Notes: generated from the sequence alone by a model not told the origin. A DNA stretch of 64,000 nt from Alphaproteobacteria bacterium MedPE-SWcel (GCA_001874255.1 MPDC01000003.1:124001-188000), one strand, 5' to 3'. Positions 9,142 through 18,287 are shown, counted from the first letter of the stretch. Translations and numbers: made by a program.

Positions 9142-10145
9142 GCGTTGATCCTCAGTCCTTCGGCATCAAAGCGGTGGATGACATCGGTCCGCGGCGACAG
9201 ATGCACCCGGTCGCCGTGGCGAAAGCCGACCTCGCCGTCGGCGCGCACGGTGATGGTTTCGGCCAGGCCGGTGTTGTGGATATGAAAGAACGTATCAGAG
9301 CCCAGGTGTTCCGAGACCCCCACGACGCCGCTCCAAGGGCCCTCGCTGTCGCTGATGGCGATATGTTCGGGGCGCACGCCAATGGTGTGCGCGTTGTATT
9401 TCGCGGCCTCGGCCCCTTCGATGAAATTCATCTTTGGCGAGCCGATGAAACCCGCAACAAAGATGTTTTGCGGGGCGTGATAGAGATCCAGCGGCGAGCC
9501 GACCTGTTCGACATATCCGGCCCGCAGCACGACGATCTTATCCGCCATTGTCATGGCCTCGACCTGATCATGCGTCACATAGACCATGGTGGTCTGCAGG
9601 CGTTTGTGCAGCTCGGAGATCTCCAGGCGCATGCCGACACGCAGGGCCGCATCGAGGTTGGAGAGGGGTTCGTCAAAGAGAAAGGCCGAGGGTTCGCGCA
9701 CGATGGCGCGGCCGATCGCGACCCGCTGACGCTGACCGCCGGACAATTGACCGGGGCGGCGTTCGAGATAGTCCGTCAGGTTGAGCGCCTTGGCTGCGGA
9801 TGCAATCCGGCGGTCCTGTTCTTCCTGCGGCATCTTTGCCATCTTCATCGGAAAGGCGATGTTCTTGCGGACCGACATATGCGGATAGAGCGCGTAGGAT
9901 TGGAACACCATGGCGAGACCGCGTTTGGCGGGCGGTGTCATGGTGGCGTCTTCGCCATCGATGCGGATCTGTCCGGAACTGACGTCCTCCAGCCCGGCGA
10001 TCAGGCGCAGAAGGGTGGATTTGCCGCAGCCCGAGGGGCCGACAAAGACTGTGAATTCGCCATCTTCAATCGTCAAATCCAAGGGCGGGATGACCTCTGC
10101 CGTGCCAAAGCGTTTGGTCACCTTGTCGAGTGTAATACGTCCCAT
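9138..10145 (-). CDS. smoK: Polyol ABC transporter ATP-binding protein
   Basis: A 335-residue MalK/UgpC-type ATPase. Walker [10 protein letters not shown] is at 36-44, signature LSGGQRQR at 134-141, Walker B FLFDEP at 155-160, and a C-terminal OB-like (TOBE) domain follows residue 235. It powers import of sorbitol/mannitol through SmoF and SmoG. It lies 11 bases behind smoG and overlaps smoS by four bases. Confidence 0.93.
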   Translation of the reverse strand: MGRITLDKVTKRFGTAEVIPPLDLTIEDGEFTVFVGPSGCGKSTLLRLIAGLEDVSSGQIRIDGEDATMTPPAKRGLAMVFQSYALYPHMSVRKNIAFPMKMAKMPQEEQDRRIASAAKALNLTDYLERRPGQLSGGQRQRVAIGRAIVREPSAFLFDEPLSNLDAALRVGMRLEISELHKRLQTTMVYVTHDQVEAMTMADKIVVLRAGYVEQVGSPLDLYHAPQNIFVAGFIGSPKMNFIEGAEAAKYNAHTIGVRPEHIAISDSEGPWSGVVGVSEHLGSDTFFHIHNTGLAETITVRADGEVGFRHGDRVHLSPRTDVIHRFDAEGLRINA

Positions 10146-10156
10146 AGTTGTCGTCC

Positions 10157-10987
10157 TTATTTCACAGCGCCAAAGGTCAGGCCGCGCACAAGTTGTTTCT
10201 GGCTGAACCAGCCAAGGATCAGGATCGGCGCGATGGCCATGGTCGAGGCTGCGCTGAGTTTTGCGTAAAAGAGCCCTTCGGGGCTGGAGTAGCTGGCGAT
10301 GAAGGCCGTCAGCGGCGCTGCTTTGGCGGCGGTCAGGTTCAGCGTCCAGAAGGCCTCGTTCCAGGCGAGAATGATGTTCAAAAGCAAGGTGGAGGCGATC
10401 CCCGGCACGGCCATCGGCGTCAGCACATAGAGGATTTCTTCCTTCAGGGTCGCGCCATCCATGCGGGCGGCCTCAAGGATCTCACCGGGGATTTCCTTGA
10501 AATAGGTGTAGAGCATCCAGATGATGATCGGCAGGTTGATCAGCATCAGAACCACGACCAGACCGATGCGGGTGTCCAGAAGCCCGAGGCGAATGAAGAC
10601 CAGATAGATCGGGTAGAGCACGCCCACCGCAGGCAGCATCTTGGTCGAGAGCATCCACAGCAGGATATCCTTGGTCCGTTTCGACGGCACGAAGGCCATC
10701 GACCAGGCCGCCGGAACCGCGATGATGATCCCGAGAATGGTAGACCCGCCCGCGATGATGATGGAGTTCCACAGGAACCGCATGTAGTCGGAGCGTTCCT
10801 GAACAACGGCGTAATTCTCGAGCGTCCAGTCAAAGAACAGGAACAGGGGCGGATCGTTGATCGCCTGCGCTTCGGTCTTGAAAGAGGTCAGGATTGTCCA
10901 CAGGATCGGGAAGAAGATCAGAAGACCAACGGCCCATGCAACTGCAGTATTGATCGCCTTGCGTTGTTGGGTAACAGAGCGTGCCAT
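10157..10987 (-). CDS. smoG: Polyol ABC transporter permease (MalG type)
   Basis: A 276-residue inner-membrane permease with six predicted membrane segments. The cytoplasmic EAA loop ([16 protein letters not shown], near 165-180) docks to the ATPase. It is the shorter partner of a MalF/MalG-like pair and sits 14 bases after smoF. Function in sorbitol/mannitol uptake follows from the operon. Confidence 0.92.
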   Translation of the reverse strand: MARSVTQQRKAINTAVAWAVGLLIFFPILWTILTSFKTEAQAINDPPLFLFFDWTLENYAVVQERSDYMRFLWNSIIIAGGSTILGIIIAVPAAWSMAFVPSKRTKDILLWMLSTKMLPAVGVLYPIYLVFIRLGLLDTRIGLVVVLMLINLPIIIWMLYTYFKEIPGEILEAARMDGATLKEEILYVLTPMAVPGIASTLLLNIILAWNEAFWTLNLTAAKAAPLTAFIASYSSPEGLFYAKLSAASTMAIAPILILGWFSQKQLVRGLTFGAVK

Positions 10988-11001
10988 GTGTCAGGTCCCC
11001 T

Positions 11002-11868
11002 TTATGAGTCGAGGTTCTTGCCAACGATGCGCATCAGGAATGCGGCAACGATATTGGCGAGGATGATGGCGTAGACACCGCCTGCAGATCCGAGGCCGAC
11101 GTTCTGGCTCTCCAGCACGCGCTGAAAGATCAGGAAGGTCAGCGTTCTGGTGCCGAAGGCGCCCTGGGTGGTGACGTAGATCTCTGCAAAGATCGACAGC
11201 AGGAAGATCGTCTGGATCAGCACCACAACGGTGATGGCCCGGCCAAGGTGCGGCAGAATGATATAGCCGAAGCGGGCGAGGGGGCTGGCGCCGTCCATCT
11301 CCGATGCCTCGAGCTGTTCACTGTCCAGCGATTGGATCGCGGTCAGCAGGATCAACGTCGCGAATGGCAACCATTGCCAGCTGACGATCATGATGATCGA
11401 CTGGATCGAGGCCTCGGACAGCCAGGAGACAGGCTCGGCGCCGAAGAATTTCCACAGATGCGCAAAGAGCCCGTTCACGGGGTCCATGAACATGTTCTTC
11501 CACACCAATGCGGAGACGGTGGGCATCACGAAGAAGGGCGCGATGACGAGAATGCGGACGATGCCCTGGCCCCACATCGGCTGATCCAGCAGCAAGGCCA
11601 GCAGCACGCCAAGGGCAACCGTGATGGCGAGAACGCCGCCGACGATCACCAAAGTAACCTGGACACTGGGCCAGAACGCCGAGGAGCTGACAAAGCGCAC
11701 GTAGTTGTCAAAGCCGACCCAGCCGAGGTCGCCTCCGCGCAGGGGGAGGTATTTCTTGAACGAAAACAAGACGGTCATCGTCAGCGGAACTAGCATCCAA
11801 CCAAGAAGCAGGATAACGGCGGGGGCCATCATGATGCGCGCGGCTGAGCGGGAATGCTGGGTAGCCAT
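11002..11868 (-). CDS. smoF: Polyol ABC transporter permease (MalF type)
   Basis: A 288-residue inner-membrane permease. Hydrophobic segments begin at residue 12, and the EAA loop QLEASEMDGASPLARF lies near 190. It pairs with SmoG to form the membrane channel. The 106 bases separating it from smoE contain a U-tailed hairpin, so it is probably transcribed less than the binding protein. Confidence 0.92.
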   Translation of the reverse strand: MATQHSRSAARIMMAPAVILLLGWMLVPLTMTVLFSFKKYLPLRGGDLGWVGFDNYVRFVSSSAFWPSVQVTLVIVGGVLAITVALGVLLALLLDQPMWGQGIVRILVIAPFFVMPTVSALVWKNMFMDPVNGLFAHLWKFFGAEPVSWLSEASIQSIIMIVSWQWLPFATLILLTAIQSLDSEQLEASEMDGASPLARFGYIILPHLGRAITVVVLIQTIFLLSIFAEIYVTTQGAFGTRTLTFLIFQRVLESQNVGLGSAGGVYAIILANIVAAFLMRIVGKNLDS

Positions 11869-11919
11869 GGGAGCCTCATCATTGGACGGGCGGGCCCGTC
11901 TCGGAAATAGACAGTTGGG

Positions 11920-11959
11920 AAAAAAAGACCAGAGATCGCAAAGAGCGCGGTCCCTGGTC
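11920..11959 (-). terminator. U-tailed hairpin between smoE and smoF (partial terminator)
   Basis: On the minus strand, GACCAGGGA (11959-11951) pairs with TCTCTGGTC (11935-11927), nine pairs with one G-U, and seven U residues follow (11926-11920). This is an intrinsic-terminator shape placed directly after the binding-protein gene and before its permeases. Such elements let the periplasmic protein be made in excess. Confidence 0.7.
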
Positions 11960-11974
11960 CAGGAGGAGTGCGGT

Positions 11975-13276
11975 TTAGTAGCCTGCAGCTTCCATTTCTT
12001 CGGAGGTCAGAGCCTGTGCTTTTGCCAGAGCTTCTTCAGCGGTTTGCTGACCGGCCAATGCGGCGGAAAATTCCTGACCGACCTGGGACGCGATACCTGC
12101 GAATTCCGGAATGGCGACAAACTGGACCCCGACATAGGGGACCGCATCAACTGTCGGGTTGAGCGGATCCGCCGAGAGGATCGATTTCAGTGTCATTTCC
12201 GAAAACGGCACGGCTTTGTAGTTTGGGTTCTCATAGAGAGAGGTCCGAGCGCCCGGAGGCACATTGGCCCAGCCTTCGTTTTCCGCGACCAGCTCGATGT
12301 ATTCCTTCGAGGTGGCCCATTGGATGAATTCCTTGGCTGCACCTTCTTTTTGGGTGCCCGCAGGAATGGCCAGAGCCCAGGCCCAGAGCCAGTTGCTGCG
12401 GCGGTCCAGGCCGGTGTCGGGGGCGAGGGCAAAATCGACCTTGTCGGCGACGGTGGAATCATCCGGGTTGGTCACGAAAGATGCCGCCACCGTGGCGTCG
12501 ATCCACATGCCGCATTTGCCTTGCTGGAACAGCGACAGGTTTTCGTTGAAACCGTTGTTGGAGGCACCCGGAGGGCCCGCATCGTTCAGCAGGTCGATGT
12601 AGAAGTTCAGGGTGGTTGCCCATTCCTCGCTGTCGAACTGCGCTGTCCAGTTTTCGTCGAACCAGCGCGCGCCAAAGGCGTTCGAGGTCGCCGTCAGGAA
12701 GGCCATGTTCTCGCCCCAGCCCGCTTTACCGCGCAGGCAGATGCCGTAGATCTCGTTGTCCTTGTCGGTCATCGCACGGGCTGCGTTGGCGACGAATGCC
12801 CAGGTCGGTGCCTCGGGCATCTCCAGACCGGCCTTTTCCATCAGGTCGGTGCGATACATGATCATGGAGCTCTCACCATAGAACGGCGCCGCATAAAGCG
12901 TGTCGTCATAGCTCAGGCCACCGCGCATCGCGGGCAGGATATCGTCGACGTCATAGTCCGCAGGCAGGTCGTTCAGCGGCACCAGCCAGCCGTTCTTGCC
13001 CCAGATCGGCGTCTCGTACATGCCGATGGTCATGATGTCGAACTGGCCACCCTTGGTGGTGATGTCCGTGGTCACACGCTGGCGCAGCACGTTTTCTTCC
13101 AGTGTGACCCATTCGACCTCATGGCCGGTTTTTGCAGTGAAATCGTCGGTCAGCCCCTGCATGCGGATCATGTCGCCGTTGTTCACGGTCGCAATGGTGA
13201 TCGTTTCTGCAATTGCTGAAGACGTCATGAGTAGCGACACTGTCGCCGCCGCTCCGAAAGCGTTCTTCAAGTACAT
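11975..13276 (-). CDS. smoE: Sorbitol/mannitol-binding periplasmic protein
   Basis: A 433-residue family-1 extracellular solute-binding protein. The N-terminus MYLKNAFGAAATVSLL...AIA is a Sec signal peptide cleaved around residue 23, and the mature part is typical of sugar/polyol receptors. A strong ribosome binding site (aggaggat-like, read on the minus strand) precedes ATG 13276. It is the first gene of the smo operon, 117 bases downstream of the LacI regulator gene and behind a perfect operator palindrome. Confidence 0.92.
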   Translation of the reverse strand: MYLKNAFGAAATVSLLMTSSAIAETITIATVNNGDMIRMQGLTDDFTAKTGHEVEWVTLEENVLRQRVTTDITTKGGQFDIMTIGMYETPIWGKNGWLVPLNDLPADYDVDDILPAMRGGLSYDDTLYAAPFYGESSMIMYRTDLMEKAGLEMPEAPTWAFVANAARAMTDKDNEIYGICLRGKAGWGENMAFLTATSNAFGARWFDENWTAQFDSEEWATTLNFYIDLLNDAGPPGASNNGFNENLSLFQQGKCGMWIDATVAASFVTNPDDSTVADKVDFALAPDTGLDRRSNWLWAWALAIPAGTQKEGAAKEFIQWATSKEYIELVAENEGWANVPPGARTSLYENPNYKAVPFSEMTLKSILSADPLNPTVDAVPYVGVQFVAIPEFAGIASQVGQEFSAALAGQQTAEEALAKAQALTSEEMEAAGY

Positions 13277-13346
13277 CCTAATCCTCCCTGATGTCTGGAT
13301 GTTGTGTAGACACGGTAGTTGGATGCTTAACGTTTCGTCAATAAAT

Positions 13347-13364
13347 AATTTACGCGCGTAAATT
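13347..13364. promoter_or_regulatory. Perfect 18-bp LacI-type operator upstream of smoE
   Basis: AATTTACGCGCGTAAATT is a perfect palindrome with the central CG step typical of LacI-family operators. It lies 71 bases before the smoE start. A TTGACG hexamer (minus strand, 13341-13336) begins five bases downstream and could be the -35 element. A near-copy precedes the regulator gene itself. Confidence 0.8.
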
Positions 13365-13393
13365 TTTGGCGCAGGGCTTGAATTCTCAAGGCC

Positions 13394-14425
13394 TTAGGCG
13401 GAGACGCGTTCGATCAGCTTGCCGGAAAACAGCGTCGTCACCCGGGATTCGGCCCGCTCACCTGATTCGATGAGAGACAGAATCGCCTCCACGCTTTTGG
13501 TGGCAATGGCGGCATAGTCCTGTGCCACGGTGGTCAGCGGCGGGCAGGTGAAGCGGGCATAGGGGTGGTCATCATGGCCGGCTACCCGGAGCGCATAGCT
13601 CGGGCCGCGGCCGACGCGAAGGCCGCATTCATAGGCCGCCGCCAGAAAGCCGATCGCCAGACGGTCATTCGAGCAAAGGACGGTATTGGTGCCCAGCCGA
13701 CGGTTCTGAATGGCATCGAGGCCGCCCTCGTATCCGATTTTCTCAAACTCCCATGTGTCCCCATCCACTTGAATCAGCTGAGGGGAGAGGCCGAGCATTT
13801 CCATGGTTTCGATATAGGCGTTCCGGCGCTTGTAGGCGTTCGGGTTTGTTGGCGTGCGCATTTCGAAAAACGCCGGGGGTTCGCCGGTGCTGCAGAGGTA
13901 TTTCACCATAGTTCCAACGCTTTGCGGGTTGTCCAGGCCAAAGAAGGCCTCGCCCAGGTCGCCAATGGAATTGTCAAAAAGCACGGTGGGAACTTCGGCG
14001 CAAAACCGTTCGGCGGCCGCCACGTCAGAGTTGCGCCCGAGCGGAGCCATCAGCACGCCGGCCGGGCGGATCGACTGCAGGGAGTCGAGATTTTCGATCT
14101 CTTGCTGGGTGTTGCCGTGGGAGCTCAGCAGGATCGGACGAAAGCCGCCCTCGATCACCAGGTCCTCGATCACCCTGGCGATTTCGGCAAAAAATGGATC
14201 GGCCAGATAGGGAACAACGATGCCAATGTTCTTGGTCAGGCGCCGGTTCTGGTTCATCGCATAGATGTTGGGCCGGTAGTCGTAGGTCTCCAGCGCGGCT
14301 TCGATCCTCTTGCGGGTCGAGGCGCGGACGCTGTCGGGATCATTGAAGTATTTCGACAGGGTCGGACGTGATATGCCACTGACGCTGGCAAGCTCCTCCA
14401 TATTGCGGATCTTGGAGTTTTGCAT
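13394..14425 (-). CDS. LacI-family transcriptional regulator of the smo operon
   Basis: A 343-residue LacI/GalR protein. The N-terminal helix-turn-helix contains MEELASVSGISRPTLSKYF (residues 9-27) followed by the hinge region. From about residue 65 there is a periplasmic-binding-protein-like effector domain. It lies just upstream of smoE on the same strand, and two related palindromes, before smoE and before itself, suggest control of the polyol operon plus autoregulation. The effector is presumably a polyol. In Rhodobacter sphaeroides the smo locus is also regulated locally, but the regulator there need not be orthologous. Confidence 0.88.
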   Translation of the reverse strand: MQNSKIRNMEELASVSGISRPTLSKYFNDPDSVRASTRKRIEAALETYDYRPNIYAMNQNRRLTKNIGIVVPYLADPFFAEIARVIEDLVIEGGFRPILLSSHGNTQQEIENLDSLQSIRPAGVLMAPLGRNSDVAAAERFCAEVPTVLFDNSIGDLGEAFFGLDNPQSVGTMVKYLCSTGEPPAFFEMRTPTNPNAYKRRNAYIETMEMLGLSPQLIQVDGDTWEFEKIGYEGGLDAIQNRRLGTNTVLCSNDRLAIGFLAAAYECGLRVGRGPSYALRVAGHDDHPYARFTCPPLTTVAQDYAAIATKSVEAILSLIESGERAESRVTTLFSGKLIERVSA

Positions 14426-14806
14426 GGCGGTCCTTCTCTCATCCCTGCCGTGATCGTTTGCTGACTGCGGCTTATTTGGGCCTACTTTGACCTGAAAGGT
14501 TTACGTGCGCAAATTTTTGTTCACCTTCTGGTGTCCGGTGATCTCTTTTTCTCGCGCCGAACGCAAGGTGAGCCGTGTGCGTGCACTCCCTGCCGTGGCT
14601 GGCGGATACATGTGGGGAGGGGGGATTGGTTGGCAACAGACTGCGGCGCGCCCGCAAGCGGGGCGCATGTGACATCTGCGTCGGACATGATGCCGCGATG
14701 CTCGGGACCTGTGCGGTCTGGCACAGGCCAATCCGCGGCTCGGGTCGCAGGATCAGCTCCTGATCCGCCGGATCAGCGATGCATATCTTGATCTGTCTGG
14801 GAAGGG
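14426..14806. other. Intergenic region between lacI-family gene and tRNA
   Basis: Apart from the operator at 14500-14513, this 381-base stretch holds no convincing gene. Several short frames run through it on both strands without ribosome sites or recognisable products. Confidence 0.4.
14500..14513. promoter_or_regulatory. Second LacI-type operator upstream of the lacI-family gene
   Basis: TTTACGTGCGCAAA matches the core of the smoE operator (TTTACGCGCGTAAA) at 12 of 14 positions and keeps the dyad symmetry apart from one changed base pair. It sits 75 bases before the regulator start, which suggests autoregulation. Confidence 0.7.
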
Positions 14807-14883
14807 TGGTAGCGGAGGAGGGACTTGAACCCCCGACACGCGGATTATGATTCCGCTGCTCTAACCAACTGAGCTACTCCGCC
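14807..14883 (-). tRNA. tRNA with CAU anticodon, probably elongator tRNA-Met
   Basis: On the minus strand a 77-nt cloverleaf begins GGCGGAG and ends CTCCGCT-A-CCA, with the CCA encoded. The D-arm is AGCTCAGTTGGTTAGAGC, the anticodon stem-loop GCGGA-ATCATAA-TCCGC carries CAU, and the T-arm contains GGTTCAAGTCC. The acceptor pairs fully except a terminal G-U. An elongator Met identity fits best. A tRNA-Ile with lysidine-modified CAU is the alternative and cannot be excluded by eye. Confidence 0.93.
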
Positions 14884-15015
14884 GCTCGCTGTGTGGAGGC
14901 GATGTACGGAATGGCGTCCAAAGGGTCAAGGGTGAAATCGACGCAAGGCGCCGTTTTGGGAATGTTTTTTCTGTCGCCTCGATTTTGTTGATCCTTCTCA
15001 GGATGTTGTCTCTGT

Positions 15016-15846
15016 CTAGTGGGGGGTGACATCCATCATCGGCAAGGGGTCTGCCTGTTCAAGCTCCGTCAGGCTGGGCTGTGGCAGAGCATCCAGAAGC
15101 GCAAAGACCTTTTGGCGGCAGGATTCTCCGGCCCAGCCCTCCGGGTGGAACCGCTCGGGCAGGTACGGGTGGCGCAGGACGATACGCCGCCAGCGATGCA
15201 CGATCAGGGTCCTGAGGCAGGCGCGCCGCAGCGGATCCAGCGCGGGCGGGGCGCCAAGGGGCTGCAATGCGGCGTCCAATGCGGCGCAGCCATGATGCAG
15301 CGTCTGCGGGTAGAGCTGGCTGCGCAGCCAGTCCGGCACCTCGGCCACATTGGCGTCGAGAACCAGCATTTCGGCCATCTGACCCGGAGCGGGTCCCGGC
15401 GCCAGTCCGGTGTGGCGATTGACGCGGATCAGGCTGTCCTGTGATTGATCCGAAAGCGCGTCCAGAAGCTCTAGGCCGGAGGGGGTGCCCGCGATCAGGA
15501 CGTGCCACTCCGGCGTGGTGCAGGCGGTGCGGCAATAGATTCGGGGCGTGACCAAGGCCGATTGGGCGCGTCCGTGCGGGGTGAGGAAATGCACGGACCC
15601 ACGCCCGCGGCGTTCGCTTTCGGTCCAGCCGTCCTTGCGCAGACGATGCAGGGCGACGCGGATGGCTTCGGGTTTGATGCCAAGCGGTGTGATCACTCGT
15701 GTCAGGGCCGCGCTGCTGATCCCGGCCCCTTCGCCCTGCGCCATATCGCCGAGAAAGGAGATGATGACAGACCAGACCCGTTGGCCCTGCTGATCCGCAA
15801 GCGCCCCGATGGCGGAGGAAAACCAGTCCTGTGCATCTGTGCTCAT
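15016..15846 (-). CDS. paaX: PaaX-family repressor of phenylacetate degradation
   Basis: A 276-residue PaaX-like regulator. The N-terminal winged helix includes AIRVALHRLRKDGWTESERRGR (about 60-80), followed by the PaaX central and C-terminal domains with the HPYLPERFHPEGW block near residue 225. PaaX represses paa genes and is released by phenylacetyl-CoA. It is located next to paaZ on the same strand, 135 bases downstream of it. A second, TetR-type regulator is also present at the other end of the cluster. Confidence 0.9.
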   Translation of the reverse strand: MSTDAQDWFSSAIGALADQQGQRVWSVIISFLGDMAQGEGAGISSAALTRVITPLGIKPEAIRVALHRLRKDGWTESERRGRGSVHFLTPHGRAQSALVTPRIYCRTACTTPEWHVLIAGTPSGLELLDALSDQSQDSLIRVNRHTGLAPGPAPGQMAEMLVLDANVAEVPDWLRSQLYPQTLHHGCAALDAALQPLGAPPALDPLRRACLRTLIVHRWRRIVLRHPYLPERFHPEGWAGESCRQKVFALLDALPQPSLTELEQADPLPMMDVTPH

Positions 15847-15904
15847 CGGGTCAGAATAGGCGCGGAACCGGTCAAGCGCCAGCCCCCGCGCGAGGCATGT
15901 CCCG

Positions 15905-15991
15905 GTTCACAGGGTGCGCACAGGGGGGGCGGGGCGCTCACAGGGTATGCACAGGGGATTCACCGGGCGCTCAAAAGGCGCTCAAAGGGCG
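15905..15991. repeat. Short tandem repeats overlapping the paaZ stop codon
   Basis: Two related blocks of cacagggtNNgcacaggggg are followed by gcgctcaaaag and gcgctcaaagg. The second pair spans the paaZ stop codon (15982-15984 on the minus strand), so the end of the gene and its stop are duplicated just beyond it. Confidence 0.6.
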
Positions 15992-18033
15992 ACCATTGTC
16001 AGCAGGTCATATTCCGCCACCGGATCGTCGGTCTGGTTGGTCAGCGTCACATGCCAGCGGACTTCGCCGTAGCTCTTGGTCCGGGGGGTCTTGGCCTTGA
16101 CAGTGAGGCGGACCGTGATGCTGTCGCCCGGCGTGACGGGCTTCATGAACCGCAGGGAGTCGAGGCCGGTGTTGGCCAAAACCGGCCCTTCGTCGGGCTG
16201 TACGAACATCCCGGCGGCGAAGGACAGCAGAAGATATCCATGGGCAACGCGGCCCGGAAAGAATGGATTTCGCGCCGCCGCCGCATCGTCCATATGCGCG
16301 TAAAACCGATCCCCCGTGAAGGTGGCAAAATGGTCGATGTCGTCACTGGATATCAGTCTCGGCGGCGTGTGCAGGGTCTCTCCGATCGTCAACTGGTCAA
16401 ACCGGCGGGTGAACGGGTGGCCGGGGCCTGTGGCTTCGGGACTGCCGGGCATCCATGTGCCGGTGATCGCGCTCAGGATCTCCGGGCTGCCCTGTAGGGC
16501 CGTGCGGTGCATATAGTGTTTTACCGCCCGGATGCCGCCCAGCTCTTCGCTGCCGCCGGCCCGTCCGGGGCCACCGTGAATGAGGTGGGGCAGGGGGGCG
16601 CCGTGGCCGGTGGATTCCGCCATCGACGTGGCGTTGTTGATATAGACCCGCCCGTGAAATGCCGCGATACTGAGTGTCAGTTCCCGTGCGACGGAGGGAT
16701 CGTCCGTGATAACGGATGCCACCAGCGAGCCCTGACCGCGATTGGCCAGCTCTGCGGCATGGGGGAGGTCCCGGTACCCCATCACGGTGGCCAGTGGACC
16801 GAAGACCTCGGTGTGGTGCACGTGCTGGGCGCTGTCGGGGTCAGCGCAGTGATAGAGCATCGGTGGCACAAAGGCGCCCGCATCCCTGTCCGCGCCCAGG
16901 ACGGTGAAAGTGTCGGGATCGCCAAAGACCCGCGTGGCCTCCTGACCGATCAGCGCCGCCTTCTCCAGCACATCGCGTTTCTGCGCGGCAGAGACCAGGG
17001 CCCCCATGTGGATCCCATCTGCACGCGGGTCGCCGATGGTGATCTGACCAAGGGCGTCGCGCAAGCCCTCGATCACCGCAGCCACCTGGGCCCGGGGGAC
17101 GATCATGCGCCGGATGGCGGTGCATTTCTGGCCCGCTTTCACCGTCATTTCATGCTGCACCTCACGGAGGAACAGCGCAAACGCCTCGGTGCCGGGCTGC
17201 ACGTCAGGGCCGAGGATGGAGGCGTTCAGACTGTCCTGTTCGGCAATGAAGCGGACGGCGTTTTCCAGAATGGCAGGGGTTTGCCGCAGCTTCAGCGCGG
17301 TGGCTGCGGAGCCGGTAAAGCTCACTACGTCCTGACCGTTCAGCCGGTCGAGCATGTCACCGAGGCCGCCGCTGACCAGTTGCAGCGCACCGTCAGGCAA
17401 CAGGCCGCTGTCCAGCATTATCCGCACGGCGGCCTCGGTCACATAGCAGGTTGCCGTTGCTGGTTTGACGATGGCGGGCACGCCTGCCAGCAGGGTCGGG
17501 GCCAGCTTTTCCAGCATGCCCCAGACCGGAAAATTGAACGCATTGATATGCACGGCGACACCCGGCCGGGGAACGCAGATATGCTGGCCGACAAATGTCC
17601 CCTGGCGCGAGAGTTGCTCGACCTCGCCATCGATATATACATGTCCGTCGGGCATTTCGCGGCGGCCCTTGGAGGCAAGGACCAAGACCGTTGCGATGCC
17701 TCCATCCACGTCGATCAGGTGGTCTTTGCGCGTGGCGCCGGTGTCAAAGCTCAGATCGTAGAGCGCCTGTTTGTGGCTGTCGAGATGGCGGGCCAGTGCC
17801 TTGAGCATCCGGGCGCGGTCATGAAAGGTCATGGCCCGCAGCGCAGGCCCGCCGACTGTCCGGGCGTGATCCAGCATCGCCTGCGTGTCCAGCCTGCCGT
17901 GCCCGGCCCGTGCGATCACCTGTCCGGTGATGGCCGACGCAATGTCGCGCGCGTGGTCATCGGGGCCGATCAAGCCAGCCTGTGAAGCCAGCCTGTGAAG
18001 CCAGCCTGTGAGGCCAGACCATCTTGAGGGCAA
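15982..18033 (-). CDS. paaZ: Bifunctional ring-opening enzyme PaaZ (oxepin-CoA hydrolase / semialdehyde dehydrogenase)
   Basis: About 683 residues from a TTG at 18033, matching the usual PaaZ length. An aldehyde-dehydrogenase domain contains INAFNFPVWGMLEK, VSFTGSAATALKLR and the catalytic Cys in VKAGQKCTAIRR. It is followed by a MaoC-type hydratase domain with DRFYAHMDDAA and FPGRVAHGYLLL. The enzyme hydrolyses oxepin-CoA and oxidises the resulting aldehyde in aerobic phenylacetate breakdown. The frame runs open to ATG 18303, but that extension crosses repeats and the paaI promoter and is not PaaZ-like. The extreme N-terminus is disturbed by a 13-bp tandem array, so the true start is uncertain. 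Confidence 0.88.
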   Translation of the reverse strand: MPSRWSGLTGWLHRLASQAGLIGPDDHARDIASAITGQVIARAGHGRLDTQAMLDHARTVGGPALRAMTFHDRARMLKALARHLDSHKQALYDLSFDTGATRKDHLIDVDGGIATVLVLASKGRREMPDGHVYIDGEVEQLSRQGTFVGQHICVPRPGVAVHINAFNFPVWGMLEKLAPTLLAGVPAIVKPATATCYVTEAAVRIMLDSGLLPDGALQLVSGGLGDMLDRLNGQDVVSFTGSAATALKLRQTPAILENAVRFIAEQDSLNASILGPDVQPGTEAFALFLREVQHEMTVKAGQKCTAIRRMIVPRAQVAAVIEGLRDALGQITIGDPRADGIHMGALVSAAQKRDVLEKAALIGQEATRVFGDPDTFTVLGADRDAGAFVPPMLYHCADPDSAQHVHHTEVFGPLATVMGYRDLPHAAELANRGQGSLVASVITDDPSVARELTLSIAAFHGRVYINNATSMAESTGHGAPLPHLIHGGPGRAGGSEELGGIRAVKHYMHRTALQGSPEILSAITGTWMPGSPEATGPGHPFTRRFDQLTIGETLHTPPRLISSDDIDHFATFTGDRFYAHMDDAAAARNPFFPGRVAHGYLLLSFAAGMFVQPDEGPVLANTGLDSLRFMKPVTPGDSITVRLTVKAKTPRTKSYGEVRWHVTLTNQTDDPVAEYDLLTMVAL
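17972..18016. repeat. 13-bp tandem array in the 5' end of paaZ
   Basis: Three consecutive units of gcctgtgaagcca (17978-17990, 17991-18003, and 18004-18016 with one change), preceded by a six-base partial copy. The unit length is not a multiple of three, so gain or loss of a copy shifts the reading frame relative to any upstream start codon. Confidence 0.85.
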
Positions 18034-18075
18034 TCGCCGATCCGGGACGCCGCCCTCTCCTGTCAAATAGAATTG

Positions 18076-18089
18076 ACCGTCCGGTCGGT
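18076..18089. promoter_or_regulatory. Probable TetR-family (PaaR-like) operator between paaZ and paaI
   Basis: ACCGTCCGGTCGGT is a near-perfect inverted repeat: ACCG..CGGT arms with a single symmetric mismatch pair. It matches the ACCG-NNNNNN-CGGT style bound by TetR regulators of phenylacetate and acyl-CoA genes. It lies 43 bases before the proposed paaZ start in the divergent paaZ/paaI gap, and a TetR gene closes the cluster. Confidence 0.6.
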
Positions 18090-18188
18090 TTATGCAAGAA
18101 TTTTCGCCAGAAGAGTGGCGCAGGGGGGGGCGATGGTCTGCAGGGCTCGGCGTCCTGAGCGATGCGGCCTGTCCCGAAAAGCGCAGGC

Positions 18189-18275
18189 CGGAATTCGGGC
18201 GGGAATTCGGGACAGGCCGCAGGCAGGAATTCAGGTCGGGACGCAGGCCGGAATGCAGGTCAGAATTCAGGGGCG
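18189..18275. repeat. Interspersed ggaattc-type direct repeats upstream of paaI
   Basis: Four or five degenerate units built on gga(a/g)ttc(a/g)gg alternate with caggc(c)g(c/g) blocks. They lie in the divergent paaZ/paaI region and run up to the paaI ribosome binding site. Confidence 0.6.
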
Positions 18276-18287
18276 GGGAGCATGGGG

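Noticed and set aside
14500-14883. Possible integration site next to the tRNA gene
   Set aside because: No integrase, no duplicated tRNA 3' end and no composition change flank the tRNA.
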